The notes beneath the pieces are model-generated. The model saw only the letters and a list, made by a program, of their open reading frames with translations, was not told where the DNA came from and searched no databases. Below are positions 1 through 11,493 of a stretch of DNA of 64,000 nt, in pieces. The first letter of the stretch is position 1. The number at the start of each line of letters is the position of its first letter. Both the position numbers and the translations under genes were made by a program. The DNA is from Rhynchonema sp. JSB1_4 (lineage: Eukaryota; Nematoda; Chromadorea; Monhysterida; Xyalidae): assembly GCA_030248065.1 (NCBI GenBank), contig JASAMV010001041.1, positions 116,537-180,536 of the forward strand, in the 5' to 3' direction.

Positions 1-464
1 AAACTAAGATAAACCAAGTGTTGATTTTTCTATGGGTAACAACAGCAATCGAAATGCCACATGATAGACGGTTGGCTGCAAAATCAGAATTATTTTGAGC
101 AAAAAGCGCAGTTTTCGAAAATTTAACGCGAAAAACCGCACTTCCGTTTCACAAAATTTGAAAAAAGGAACCCTAAGAATTAATCAGAAAATGTAAAATG
201 CTTGGTGTGCGCACACATCATATGGATCGAATCGTTGTATTTAGTGGTGCAACGTATAATTTGCGAGTGGATACACAGAAGGGCGAAGAGAAAACTCATT
301 GTACAGCAGAAAAAGGCAGAGTTTCTGTGTGGAAAGGGAAAAAGTTGAGACTGGTGTTTTCGAGCAAAACGCTACTCAACTTTGGAATTAACTACAAGAA
401 CAAATATACTATGCGGACCCAAACCACACCATATGTACACAAATAAGCAGACGTGCTTGTTGAT
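1..464. other. No gene seen; downstream flank of USP3
   Basis: A/T-rich sequence downstream of the USP3 stop codon. I see no ORF with family resemblance and no obvious repeat. It may hold the USP3 3' UTR. Confidence 0.4.
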
Positions 465-1257
465 TCATGTCTTCTCCTGTCTCACATAGAACATGATGTA
501 CGCTTTCTGTTTAGCGACCACATGAGCGTTGGTGAGTCGAACCGTTGTGTCATTGAAATGGTACCATTGTCCTTGGTGCAGAGCATAAGCCGTGTAGTGG
601 CCGCTGGTAACGCTGAAATTTGCAGGACAGAAGTTTTGTGCATTGTTCCGGCTTGGACGTAAGAAGGCGGTGGAGCACGTTTTTAGCTGCAATAAAGTCG
701 TTGCTAGCCTTAGACAGAAAGCTGCACAAATTTAGTCTCTGCGACATGAACAGCGCTAGCATCAACACTAATGGTTGGTTGTGCACACCTGTACAACATG
801 TGCATAACATCAGTCATCGGCTGCGCTCGTTACACCAAATGCAATGTTAGTTTATTGCGTCGGCACCAAATGCCGACGCAATAAACTAACTAACCAAATG
901 CAATGTGATTTTGGGTTAAATTATTTATTTCGCGCGAAATCAAAATCGGAGATACGACCTCGACCATCGGTCGATATTTTTGAGAGTCAGGCCATGCTGT
1001 GCGACGACTAACCCGGATCCGTGATGCACGACTATGGCTGCCAGGTCATACAGACTCTTGTCAGGCGCTCGACGTCCACGTTTGCGAGTCACAATCTGCA
1101 CATTCAACACGATTGTAAAGCTCAGTGTTCAACGTTGGGTGATATTTTCGAAACGGCGAAAAGGGGGGGGTAACACCAACCAAAGGCGCGCGCGGCCCCC
1201 CGCGGCAACAAAAAACACCTGCCCCCCTGCGGTTGTCTCCCTCTTCCCCCCCCCCCG

Positions 1258-1309
<52 letters not shown>

Positions 1310-4300
1310 ACCCCCCCCCCACCATTGTTGTCGTCAAACATAAAATAATTAAAATTCAAAAGATCTGCACCTGCGTTTTGTGTTGTGTCGTACCCGTACT
1401 GCCACCTGGCAAGAGGAACGTGGCCATGTCCAAATCGGTCAACGGGAAGTCGACAAAAAAGTCGAGTTTGGTACGATTCGACTGACCCCAGCGGAATCGT
1501 TTCAGATGCAGACACAGTACCTGAATAAGAAGTTTTCATAAAATACTACATCACAAGCAGTGGTGTCGTTAGGGGGGGGGTTGGGGGGTTACCCCCCTGG
1601 TATGGGGTATGGGAAATCGGCCGGGGGTATGGGGTATGGGAAATTTTTCACTTTTGGAACAAGCACCCCTAAGAAATGACTTTTTGACCCCGAGAAGTAC
1701 CAAAATTGACCATTTTTCGCCTAAAAATGTCAAAAATCGCTTGCTGTCGCAAGAAAACTCTGTTTTAAGCACTTTTGGACCACTTTTTGGTACTTTTAGA
1801 AGATTTTTGGGGTCATTTTTTTCAAAACCCCCACCCTGGGTATGGGAAATTTTTGAGTTTTTGGAGAAACCCCCCCCCTGGTATGGGAAATTTTTGATTT
1901 TTGGGGGTATGTATGGGAAATTTCCCGAAAATTGGGCTGGGTATGGGAAAATTTCGATTTCTCAACGACACCACTGATCACAAGCAACTACGATTGCATT
2001 ATGCCGCTGAAAATAGCTTGTCTTGAGGCTTTAATATTAATAATAATTCGTGTGTTGTGGGAAATGAGATTCCCCGACGCAAAAAAATCAGGAATAAAGG
2101 TGTTGGAAAGAATCTGAACTGACATCAGGCAGATGAGCAATGAAGAATTGTTTGGTGGACGGTTGTCTGCAATTGCACCGACTGCAGTGGTACTGTTCGG
2201 TGAGGTCGAGCTGCTCCTTGTCGAAGAACCGACGTAGACAATCACTCAGATCGATCGTCTCACCTCGCTTCAGAACGGGAATGTCCAGGCTCAGATCTAC
2301 ACGCAAAGGGGATGTTTGGTATTTCAGTCATTTTTTATTGTTTTGAGAATGAAAACACGAGCTCACCCAAGAATGGATCCTTCTTCGTCGACACAGTCGA
2401 ACAATCGAGACACGTCACACTCGACTGAAGGTTGCCCTCGAAAATGGCGCTGAAATGAACACAGCAAATTTGTGCGACAAAAGAGGGCACACCAGCAACA
2501 AACACGTTCCTTTTTTTAGATTGCACAAAATTAACGGCAGCGCACCTGACCAGGCTGCCCCTTTTCAATCTCGTGTCCGGATACGCAAAGCCCAATTCAC
2601 AATGCAGTCTGTCCAATATGCAACGTAGAAATTCGTGTGCGTCTTGTTGTTGGAAACCTCTGCAAGCAATCAAAAATGTAAAGGAAAACTGCGTAAACGC
2701 AATTTTTAGTTAGCAGCAAAGGTGTGCTGCATATGTACTGAAAACTGAATTGCATAGTTTATGTGTGATAGACATAACAGATATATAGAGTACTTGTGTG
2801 TGTGGAAGATAAGATTATCGGTGACGATGTGAAACGGCCCACGCAGTGGTGTCGTGTGGGAGCAAAACCGGAAACCAAAAATCAAAATTCGGGGTGCCCA
2901 AAATTAACAAGCTCGGATACCACATAGCAGCTAGGGAGGGGGCTAGAGATCGGATGGGTATCCGACACCGGACACCTGAGATCCGGCATAACCCGACCCG
3001 ATACCCCACATTTGAAAAAAACCAGGCGCCCAACAGTTCTAAAAATAACCCAGACGTTGTTTTTTTGCACCAAAAAAGCCCACAAATTAGACAAATAAAT
3101 TGCTTGACAAACTCAAATCCAACCTGAATCGCGGCACGAGTTTCCAGACAACTTGAAACAACGCATCCGGCGATATGGGCACATGACCATCACGTGTGCT
3201 CAGCGCCACCAGCGTTTTACGCAGTTCTTCCGTTAAGAACCTGCAATGCAAGCACGTACGTGCATGTTGGGAAAACCGAATCAAAACATCAGCTGACCGT
3301 CAAAATGAATAACTGCATCATGCGGCTTCGAACGAACATAAGGAGCTGTTTCTCAATTAACCTAGGTTAGTATGTTCACAAAGTTTTGGCTAACAGTCTC
3401 CTGTCTATTGTGCAGGATGCAATACTTTATCAGATTTAACGGTAGGCACCATGTTATGCCCATTACCTTATGCAGCGGAATAAAGCACCAAAGTTGCACT
3501 AACGCATCACTAATTCCACTCCTGCGCGTGTTGTAGCGTCCGACAGCTGCCGTTTTCGGTGGATCAATGCGCGGCAGCTTGTTGAAATAGCAACAGAAGA
3601 TCTCGATGTTGCTGCAACAGACAACATTTTAGTTCTCTCGTTTAATCTCATGAATTCAAAACCCGTGAACCGCACTTCAAACTCTGCAGCACGGCATTCA
3701 TAAAGCAAGTGTTGCCCAGATTCCTTAGCCCTCTCAACGGCACGCCACCCGTGCCCGCAATCGCATTGGCTTCCCCATCAAAGGTACCGATTCGACGACG
3801 TTTGCTCGGGGGTGGGGTCCAGGACGACTCCTCCCGTTTGGATGGTGCACCTGAACACTGTGACAATTACCACTGGTTTCGTCAGTTCAGGCTTGCTTGC
3901 GGTTTGCTGGTGTTTTTGCGACCACGTAAGAAAAAGGATGATGATGGCTAACACCAAACGAATTTGGTGACCCTTTGTTGCTTTTGGTGTTGCATAAAAC
4001 ATGCTGCAGACCAGCTTAGTTCCGGGAGGCTAGAGTAAACTTTCTACCCACATCTTTAACCAGTGACAAATTTGGTTGTGGCAGTGGTGTCGTTACTAAC
4101 GAGAGGGCTGTTGGGGGGCTTTGTGTCGAAAGATCAGCAAGAAAGGACCGTAACTTTAAATCTGCTAGAAATCGCTTGCCAAAGCAAGCAACACCACAAA
4201 ATGTCACTTTCTGACGATCTCGAAAGTACTTTTCTTCAAATTGCTTTGAAATTGGCTCATTTTCGAGGTATTTTTAAGGCTTGTAACGCGGTATCCTTAT

Positions 4301-7300
4301 CTTTCTGGAGCCAACGCCGGGTGTCCGATTATTTGGCATCTTGAATTTTCGGCCAGGGGTATCCTGCTAATCTGACTTTTGGATCACCCAGCGACACCAC
4401 TGCACCTTAAAAATGACTGACTGAAATTTGGGTCTTCCCCCCATCATTTTCACGCCATAACAACAGAGATCAAAGCATTAGACACAAGACAGCTTGAATT
4501 TGAAAAACAAACGGCACAGCTGGAAAAATTTCAGAAAATCCAGAAAAGTGTAGCACAGATTTCATCTTCTCACTAACCAGTCGATCCGACACTGCTACTT
4601 CGTGTGTCAGCACCACTGCCATCAGTTGACGTGTCTTCATTGTCCAGCTTGTCAACATCGATTTTGATTTCTTCTTCTGCAATTTTTTTAAAATTTGTTT
4701 CGAACGAAGTGTTCAAGTTTCATTAGGACCAAAGTTTAATCAAACTCTTAATAAATATTTGGGAACAAATTTACATCAAATACACCTACGATTGCCGAAA
4801 AACCATTTGTTTATATTTTAGGAAAAAAAACCGATAAGGAACCGTAGTGCATAAGCGTAAGGAAACCCAAAACATGCATTTTGGGCACATATTTTGTGCA
4901 TTACTGACACCGCGCTTGTGTCAATTTACGCCCAAAACACGCAACTATGGCGACATTTAGCGTGATGGATTCGGGTTTGAAAAAAGTTGTCCCTTATCCC
5001 GAAAAAATTGCAGTTTTTGAAAAAAAAACCTTTGGCCCCGGGTTGGCCCGGTTTTTTCCCACACCCCAGGACCGGCAACGCTCGAAAAAACTGGTTTATT
5101 CCCGTCTTTTTGAAAAAAAAACCGTTTTTTTCACGCGGCAACTATAAATGTACCTGTATCAGACACATTCGCACTCTTGTTCGCCGGTGATAGACTGGAC
5201 AATTGTGGTGGCGGTGCACCATTCACTGACGAATTACCGCCACCGTCGTTAAGAATCGTGTTACTGCAATAGATGGTCCTGGTCAACGCAGTCACAATTG
5301 TACGATACAAATATACTACATATCAAAATGTAACCAACCGCTGTCCACCACCACCGGCAATGATATGATTTTGATATGTATGATGTGTGCTGCCGTGGTG
5401 TGCCATGACTGCAGCACTGTTGCTGACCAGAATCTTCACCGGTTTCGTTTGGTTCCTGCTGTGAACTGCATGTCTAAGCCCGGTCGTCGCAGCAGCAGAC
5501 GTTGGTGGCTCGCCGCCTTGAGCACTCAGGGTGATCAATTTGGGACTGACGCCAGTGCTCGTGGCCAGCCAGGAACGTTGATTCACACGGCACACGGGTA
5601 TCACAGCTGGGGGTGTATGACAGGAGGACGATCCTCCGCTCGACCGTTGACCATGGACCGACGTCGAAAGTGTGATCACCGGTCGTTGTTTGCTGCTGGT
5701 GACCAGCGTCCGATGACGGGACACACTCAACGGCGACACTGATCGGTAGGACGTGCTCGGTAGCTGTAATTCAAAAACAGAGAATTTGATCCAGAGAACA
5801 GAGTACTGATCCAAGCTTAATCGTCCCGATGTGGAAGTGCCAGGTCGGACACGACCCATCGCCGAAAGGGTTGACTCAATATTAATTGAGTTGGTATCTG
5901 GGGAGAAATAAATTCAGTCTTGATGGGTCTTCATTCAGTCTTTCGATGAACAGTCTTGTATGGAACTCCAGCATGGATCTAAGCAGTGCTGGTGGCTACT
6001 TTACAAAGATAGATGCCGTACCCAAGGGCCAAACACTGGGGACGCCGGGATACTTACTGTACCACAACAATTTGGGGAAGACCCGTTGGGGGAAATTTTT
6101 TAGAAAGGGATACTATAACCATACTAAACTCGTGGGGATTTTGCGAATTCATCGGTTAAAATGCGCACGATTCGTGCGCCACATAAAACGTTCAGTCGAT
6201 TTCGGCCGGTCTTCAGCAATCTTTTAGACGAAAAGAGAGTAAAAATAGGGGGGCCGAGACAGGAGAAACACGCACCAAGGGGGAGCGCAAACCGTGCCAG
6301 CAAGGGCAAGGGGGAGATACTGTACCTATTGGGGTTCCCATCCATCCCCACACCCAGCACTGTTGTGGAGGCCTCGGTCAAGTCTCAACGATTCCGCACC
6401 AATCCAACCTTTCTGTAGTAGTTGTGTGGTTGGTGAGTGCCAGTTGTGGACACATAGAGCACGCCACCGTTGTGTCGACCACCGGATTGTTGTTCAATCA
6501 ACCGGCCTCGACTCACAATACGGCTGGTCGAATCGATGTGGTGATGATGGCCTGGCAAGAGTTCTCAAATTCATTTCGCTATCGATTTCCAAACATTTTT
6601 TCTCGATACAGGGATTTCTTTTTCAAAGTCGGGGCCCATTGGTGGCTCAGTTACCTTGGTGAAAAAAGGTCTCTTTGGAACTACGTTTTTCGAAAATGAC
6701 CGGCCACTTACCCCTTGCATTGGTGTACACCAAGCACCGTTCAGTGACACTTTGTACGACCAAATAAAGCGTTTTTGAACCAAATACCAAGCAAAACAGA
6801 ATAATGCGCGGCGCGCAGAATTTTGGTACTTTTTGCACGCGCGATCAAAGCAACTGATCAGGAACAGGTGTTAATGGCTACAAATAAGCCAGGCAGGCTG
6901 TTGGGTCAGATGTCGGACGAAGGGTGTGGACAGGGCGCCGACCTGATGTTCATAAAGTCATAAAAACGCAACTGAAACGCATTTGAGAAGGCACTGATTT
7001 GGATTTTGGAGGGGGACTGGTAATTTTTGCGGACGGTGTCGATTCTGGGCGGCAGGTGATTGTACAGGTCTGCCTGGTATGTCTTGTTTGTGGGTCGTTA
7101 ACATGCCTTCATCGTCAGCAAGCGAATCTAGTAGCTCATTGTTTTGCAACGAAAGTGGCCATTGCCATTCTCTAGCTGCTACGAACATTGTAACACCACT
7201 GACACCGCAACATGTACATAGTACACATCGACCAGTAATGGCAACAGAAAATATGAGTAAACGCGCGTAGCGCAATTTTTTTTGGTTTTTTGGCTGTTTG

Positions 7301-8324
7301 CTTCTTTTGAAAACTTTTACTGGCTTATTGAAGTTCTCATTTCATATTTATAGTGGCAGATTGAGCCATCTGGTGGCGAAAAACGCTGTTTCGCTACCTT
7401 TTCTCACAACGGGACTCTGCACGGCTCGACGCGATTCGGTCACATCATACGCATCACCGTCGGCACTGATCTCTACCTCGAGATCCTGGTCTGAGTCGAA
7501 TGGCGGTATCGGCGTCAACTCAGGTGGGGGACTGCGTGGCAGACTGAAGTACGTGTGGTCCGACCATCTGCAAACAGAACCGCAATACAAATAGGTGCAC
7601 GAGCAAGCAGGCAAGACACTCAAAATTGTGAAAAAATGGATCAACGAACGCACCTCAATTCGTTATAGTACTGCAACGACTGTTTGACGGCCTCGAGTTT
7701 GCCGTCGTCGGTGTCATTGAACACGAAATCATCGCACGAATAACTGCAAACAACAATTAGGGGGCCAGTTCGTTATTTATCGATCCTGCTCGTACTCGGT
7801 CAGGCGGCAGCACGAAATGAAAGCAATAAACCACACTCACCAGAACACCGAATAATTGTGACAGTCCATGCAGATCGAGTGTTCGCGACAGAAATGGAAA
7901 TGTTTCAGACCGTCCTGATGCACGTAGCTGCAACAACGGACATTATGAAGACAAAAGGAACGCATGACCAAAGCAAGGCCTTGATACCAACCGGCCACAG
8001 TGGATGAGTCCGCAATAGAGACACAGCCATGGACTGAGCGATGTGCCGCACTCTGCAAGAAAAGGAAATTATGACAATAAAAACGACAATCACGACATTT
8101 CTGGATGTTTCAATCCAGCACAACTGACCAACACAGTTCCAATTGGTCGGCTCAGTGGTGGTTTCAGCCGAGTTGTTGTGTGTGTGCACGCGTGTCGCTC
8201 GGCTCACGGCCACATGTCTGCCGTCTTTGTGTTTCTCGACGCCGCTTTTCGACACCGACTGCTTGATCAGGTCGATGTCCAATTTCGAAATCCGAACCGA
8301 ATACGCCACATGCGCACAATTCAT
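465..8324 (-). CDS. USP3: Ubiquitin carboxyl-terminal hydrolase 3 (USP3), multi-exon
   Basis: Cysteine protease expected to remove ubiquitin from histones H2A/H2B in the nucleus (family knowledge). Exons read, 5' to 3': 8324-~8208, 8052-7992, 7927-7841, 7743-7654, 7567-7398, 7178-~6995, possibly ~6572-6414, 5763-5339, 5263-5154, 4676-4578, 3850-3676, 3611-~3467, 3240-3124, 2659-2546, 2450-2367, 2296-2124, 1520-1371, 1095-1013, 612-465. The start [10 protein letters not shown] matches the USP3 N-terminus. ZnF-UBP follows ([28 protein letters not shown]). A long Ser/Thr/Gly-rich linker precedes the Cys box [18 protein letters not shown] with catalytic Cys, then QQQDAHEF, the CxxC pair of the zinc finger (CLDC, CSRC), VLCLHLKRF and the His box TSGHYTAYA ending at HFND. 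Joins such as CGR|YVHQ and HHGSG|VTSGHY restore the family sequence. Uncertain: exon 1 end, exons 6-7, and the 3611/3240 junction phase. The linker is longer than in vertebrate USP3. Confidence 0.93.
834..905. repeat. Perfect 19-bp-arm palindrome between 13-bp direct repeats
   Basis: In the last USP3 intron. Bases 847-865 and 871-889 are perfect inverted repeats (core TTTATTGCGTCGGCA) with the 5-bp loop CCAAA. The insert is flanked by ACCAAATGCAATG at 834-846 and 893-905, an exact 13-bp direct repeat. This looks like a minimal foldback insertion with target duplication, or a templated insertion, since the loop repeats part of the flank (CCAAATG). Confidence 0.85.
1135..1322. repeat. Repeat terminus plus long poly-C tract
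   Basis: Bases 1138-1158 (GGGTGATATTTTCGAAAC) match the end of the foldback repeat at 46,281. They are followed by a C-rich stretch of about 70 bp (from about 1245) that is nearly pure C. It lies in the USP3 intron between exons 1520-1371 and 1095-1013. The C run may have an unreliable length in the assembly. Confidence 0.7.
1558..1976. mobile_element. hAT-type MITE, 419 bp, TSD ATCACAAG
   Basis: Terminal inverted repeats CAGTGGTGTCGTT and AACGACACCACTG with perfect 8-bp direct repeats ATCACAAG at 1550-1557 and 1977-1984. An 8-bp TSD and CAGNGGTG-type termini are the hAT signature. No transposase ORF; the body is rich in GGGTATGGGAAAT-like units. It sits in a USP3 intron (2123-1521). Confidence 0.9.
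2843..3116. repeat. Probable diverged MITE, one terminus visible
   Basis: CAGTGGTGTCGTG at 2843 matches the terminus of the 1558-1976 element. The following sequence is repeat-like (GGTATCCGACACCGG), but I could not find the matching far end. It lies within a USP3 intron. Confidence 0.4.
4082..4402. mobile_element. MITE of the same TIR family, 321 bp
   Basis: Starts CAGTGGTGTCGTT and ends AGCGACACCACTG, the same terminal inverted repeats as the 1558-1976 element. No clear target duplication in the flanks. Internal sequence unrelated in length and content; no coding capacity. USP3 intron. Confidence 0.7.
4980..5135. repeat. AAAAAACCG / CGGTTTTTT repeat fragment
   Basis: Alternating poly-A, CCCGGG and poly-T runs resembling the larger 36,614-37,039 element and fragments at 37,680-37,860 and 38,270-38,330. 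In a USP3 intron. Confidence 0.5.
8101..8118. other. Small hairpin with the GATGTTTC motif as loop
   Basis: CTGGAT and ATCCAG are perfect 6-bp arms around GTTTCA, so the motif GGATGTTTCA (9 of 10 match to the window's iterated decamer) spans one arm and the loop. It lies in the first intron of USP3, about 50 bp upstream of exon 2. Confidence 0.5.
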
Positions 8325-8635
8325 TGTCGAAAGTCGACTTCACTTTATTCGATATTGATGGATTTCCTCTGGGGTCGTCCTCGTCCGTCAACGAAGCCGA
8401 AATCTCGAATCGAATGACTTCCGTTTTTCAGTCTCAGTCTCCGGCTTAGGCTGCGGCCTACTTTTCAACTCAGACTTCCCGGCCCGATATTGCCCAAAAT
8501 ATTATAAAACTCGTGGTTTTTTTTATTAAAAACCGCAAACCGCGGTTTTCGCAAGAATTTGGCACTGGATTTGGTCTTATTTGCAATTTTTAGTTTGCAG
8601 CGGTCAATTTTGTGTCAAAAACCTTGCTTCTCTGA

Positions 8636-9099
8636 CAGTGTAGTACTTGGTCAGGGTGTTGACGATAGATAGATTGGGACCCGAAATGTGTTGACGATAG
8701 ATAGATGACCCAAGTCCGAAATCTGGGGGGGGTCGACCCAAACTTGTTGACGATAGATAGATGGTGGGGGGTCGCCAAAAATCAAGGTATAGTATAGTGT
8801 ACTAAGTTGGTAATAATGTGTAAATATTACTGAAAATGTACTTAGATGCACTAAATCCGCGCGTAGCGCGCGATTTTTTGCCCATTTGAGACAAAAAATA
8901 CCGATTTTGAGCCATTTTGAGGCAAAAATACTCATTTTGGGGTCGAAATGTGTTGACGATAGATAGATTGTTCCCAGAATTTGTTGACGATAGATAGATT
9001 TGCCCATAAGTGTTGACGATAGATAGATGAAATCTAAAAGTGTTGACGATAGATAGTTGAATTTGGGGGGGGGGAACCCACCCCCCAAGTACTACCCTG
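8636..9099. mobile_element. hAT-type MITE copy A with GATAGATAGAT units, 464 bp
   Basis: Left terminus CAGTGTAGTACTTGG, right terminus CCAAGTACTACCCTG, flanked by a perfect 8-bp duplication TTCTCTGA (8628-8635 and 9100-9107). Inside are two clusters of TTGACGATAGATAGAT units (three at 8658-8762, four or more at 8948-9055) and a GCGCGTAGCGCGCG palindrome near 8860. About 95% identical by eye to copy B. No transposase. Confidence 0.9.
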
Positions 9100-9135
9100 T
9101 TCTCTGAACAAACCAAAACGTCATCAGAAAATTGG

Positions 9136-9690
9136 TCAAAAAAATCGTGCCGGGCCGGGCTGGCCAAACCCAGCCCGATTGACAGCTCTACAAGCATGCA
9201 AACGCAAAAGCGGAACAAAAACCCGTGCCACGTGCGGTGCCGGTGCGCTGTGTAGTTCCTGGAAGGGTCCCTCCTCGGGTACGTCTGTTCCCCCTCCACG
9301 GTACGCCTGCCCCTCTGTTCCCCTTCCGGCCCCGCCCCGGGTACGTCTGCTCCCTCAATTTTTGCCTGAAATAGGCAAGTTTTGGCCTTAAACAGGCATT
9401 TTTAGGAGGCGTAAAATGAGTGATTTTTAGGTCAATGTTGTCAAAAATCGCCAAAATACCCCTCTTATATTGAGATTTTTTTCCAAAAAGGGGCAAAATC
9501 GCCTTCAAAAAATGACTTTTCTCCAAATCTGGGTCCTCCCCCTTCCCCCACCCCCAAGTGGGTACGTCACGTCTATTCTCCCTCCGAAAAAGGGGGTACC
9601 GCCTGTTCCCCCTCCGGACTCCGGACCAGTGCTGTGGCTGGGACCTGGGAGGGGGAAGGGGGTCCTGCAGTGTAGTTCCTGGGGGGTCCC
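9136..9690. repeat. Repeat nest: GGGCCGGGC segment and CAGTGTAGTTCCTGG-type elements
   Basis: Bases 9148-9178 carry the GGGCCGGGCTGG motif also found at 13,375-13,500 and 38,350-38,840. From 9250 on, sequences match the TGTAGTTCCTGG / GGTACGTCTGTTCCCCCTCC family (see 11,976-12,381). Elements are nested and I could not separate their ends. Confidence 0.6.
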
Positions 9691-10020
9691 CCCAGTGTTG
9701 GAGGTGGGGGGGGGGTTTTGGGGTGGGGGTAGCCCCCCCAGTACAGTAGGTATCCCCCTCGCCTGGTACAGTAGGTATCCCCCCCCCCGATGTTTGGCAT
9801 GGTACACTAGGTATCCCCTCCCCCCCGATTTTCACCCCGGCACAGTAGGTATCCCCCCCCCGATATTGCCCCAAAAGTGCCAATTTTTGACCAAAATGGC
9901 CAAAATTAGTGCAAAATCAGTGGTTTTTACCTCAAATTACCCGAAATTCAATACTACGTTTTCACACGATTCCACACATAATAAACACATAAAAAATTTT
10001 CACCCCAAAACCTAACCCCC
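9691..10020. repeat. C-rich repeat module, inverted copy at 11,494-11,830
   Basis: Begins CAGTGTTGGAGGTGGGGGG and contains repeated GTACAGTAGGTATCCCC units, then sequence ending in AAACCTAACCCCC. The same sequence occurs in reverse orientation at 11,494-11,830. The copies differ mainly in homopolymer length; the second contains an extra GCGCGTAGCGCGC palindrome. Confidence 0.75.
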
Positions 10021-10082
10021 AACCCCCAAACCCCTCCTAGCAGGTACATAACCCCCCAGGCCATCAGCTCTGGTACAGTAGG

Positions 10083-10553
10083 CAGTGTAGTACTTGGTCA
10101 GGGTGTTGACGATAGATAGATTGGGACCCGAAATGTGTTGACGATAGATAGATGACCCAAGTCCGAAATCTGGGGGGGTTGACCCAAACTTGTTGACGAT
10201 AGATAGATGGTGGGGGGGGGGTCGCCAAAAATCAAGGTATAGTATAGTGTACTAAGTTGGTAATAATGTGTAAATATTAATGAAAATGTACTTAAATGTA
10301 CTAAATCCGCGCGTAGCGCGCGATTTTTTGCTTATTTGGGACAAAAAATACCGATTTTGAGCCATTTTGAGGCAAAAATACCCATTTTGGGGTCGAAATG
10401 TGTTGACGATAGATAGATTGTTCCCAGAATTTGTTGACGATAGATAGATTTGCCCATAAGTGTTGACGATAGATAGATGAAATCAAAAAGTGTTGACGAT
10501 AGATAAATGAATTTGGGGAGGACCCCCCCACCCCCCCCCCAAGTACTACCCTG
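10083..10553. mobile_element. hAT-type MITE copy B, 471 bp, TSD ACAGTAGG
   Basis: Same termini and internal GATAGATAGAT clusters as copy A. Perfect 8-bp duplication ACAGTAGG at 10,075-10,082 and 10,554-10,561. The TSD sequence is itself part of the older TACAGTAGGTA repeat, so this copy inserted into an existing repeat. Confidence 0.92.
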
Positions 10554-10578
10554 ACAGTAGGTATCCCCCTCTCCGAGC

Positions 10579-11014
10579 CAGTGTAGTGGCAGGCAAATGG
10601 TTGCAAGGTACCCTTGGGGGGGGGGATGGATCCAGATGGTTGCAAGGTACCCCCCTACCCAGCCTCCGGGAGGTTGCAAGGTACCCCTGAGGTCCGAAAA
10701 AGGGTGTTTTTTTCATGCATTATACTGCAAATTTGGCCGAAAAATTGGTACTTTTTTGCATTTTGGCCGAAAATTTGCCTAAAATACCTATTATATGGAG
10801 GTTTGCGCGCGGAGCGCGCGATTTTTGGGGTTTTGAGGTCGAAAAACACCCATTTTTGCCTATAAAAACCATAAATTGATGGTTGCAAGGTACCCTCCGG
10901 GGTGGTTGCAAGGTACCTACCCTTCCCCCCCCCCATCCCCCCCCCAAGGGGTGGTTGCAAGGTACCTACTCCTTGGCCCCCCCCCCCCCATCCCCCCCCC
11001 CAGCCACTACACTG
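10579..11014. mobile_element. hAT-type MITE, 436 bp, TSD CTCCGAGC
   Basis: Termini CAGTGTAGTGGC and GCCACTACACTG; perfect 8-bp duplication CTCCGAGC at 10,571-10,578 and 11,015-11,022. The body has repeated GGTTGCAAGGTACC units at both ends and a GCGCGGAGCGCGCG palindrome at about 10,805. A second, inverted copy lies at 63,569-63,949. No coding capacity. Confidence 0.93.
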
Positions 11015-11022
11015 CTCCGAGC

Positions 11023-11493
11023 TACTGTACTGGGGGGCAATGGTGTAGCTGGGGGGGGGGGTTGGGGGGTCCCCCCCCCCCGAGGTACAGTGGGGTGGTT
11101 GCCGCCCCTCGCCTGGTACAGTAGGCAGGTTGCCGCCCCTCCCCTGGTACAGTAGGTAGGTTGCCGCCCCACCTAACTTTTCACCCAAAACATTCATTTT
11201 TGGCTTAAAATTGCATAAAATTAGCATATTTGTCTGCAAATAGGCGAAAAATCGCGCGCTGCGCGCGAAATTAGTGTTTTAGGCCACATTTTCTTCAGTA
11301 TTTAGACATAAAAAATTTCGGTTTCCAGATGACCCCCCCCCCAAGTGGTACGACCCCCCCCCTAGCTCGGCTGGTACAGTAGGTAGGTTGCCGCCCCGCA
11401 TTTTGGGTGGTACAGTAGGTTGCCGCCCCGCCTGGGTAGCTGCACCACTGCTGGGGGGGCTACCCCCCAAACCCCCCCCCCCCACCTCCAACA
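11023..11493. repeat. G/C-homopolymer repeat with GGTACAGTAGGTAGG units
   Basis: Repeated GGTACAGTAGGTAGGTTGCCGCCCC units separated by poly-G/C runs and one GCGCGCTGCGCGCG palindrome at about 11,252. A terminus resembling GTAGCTGCACCACTG is at 11,436-11,450. Probably one or two further MITEs whose ends I could not define. Confidence 0.6.

Noticed and set aside
1034..1348. Proline- or glycine-rich ORFs across the C tract
   Set aside because: They arise only from the poly-C/poly-G run and are open in several frames on both strands; USP3 exons explain the neighbouring coding signal.
8650..9060. Regular GATAGATAGAT units as a CRISPR-like array
   Set aside because: Units are inside a TIR/TSD-bounded transposon in a spliced eukaryotic genome, spacers are short and repeated between copies, and no cas gene exists.
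9188..9883. ORF of 231 codons on the minus strand
   Set aside because: Built from GGTACGTCTGTTCCCC-type repeats and homopolymers; no domain, and it spans several nested elements.
10655..11239. ORF of 194 codons on the minus strand
   Set aside because: Covers the non-coding MITE at 10,579-11,014, low complexity, also present in part at 63.5-63.9 kb on the other strand.
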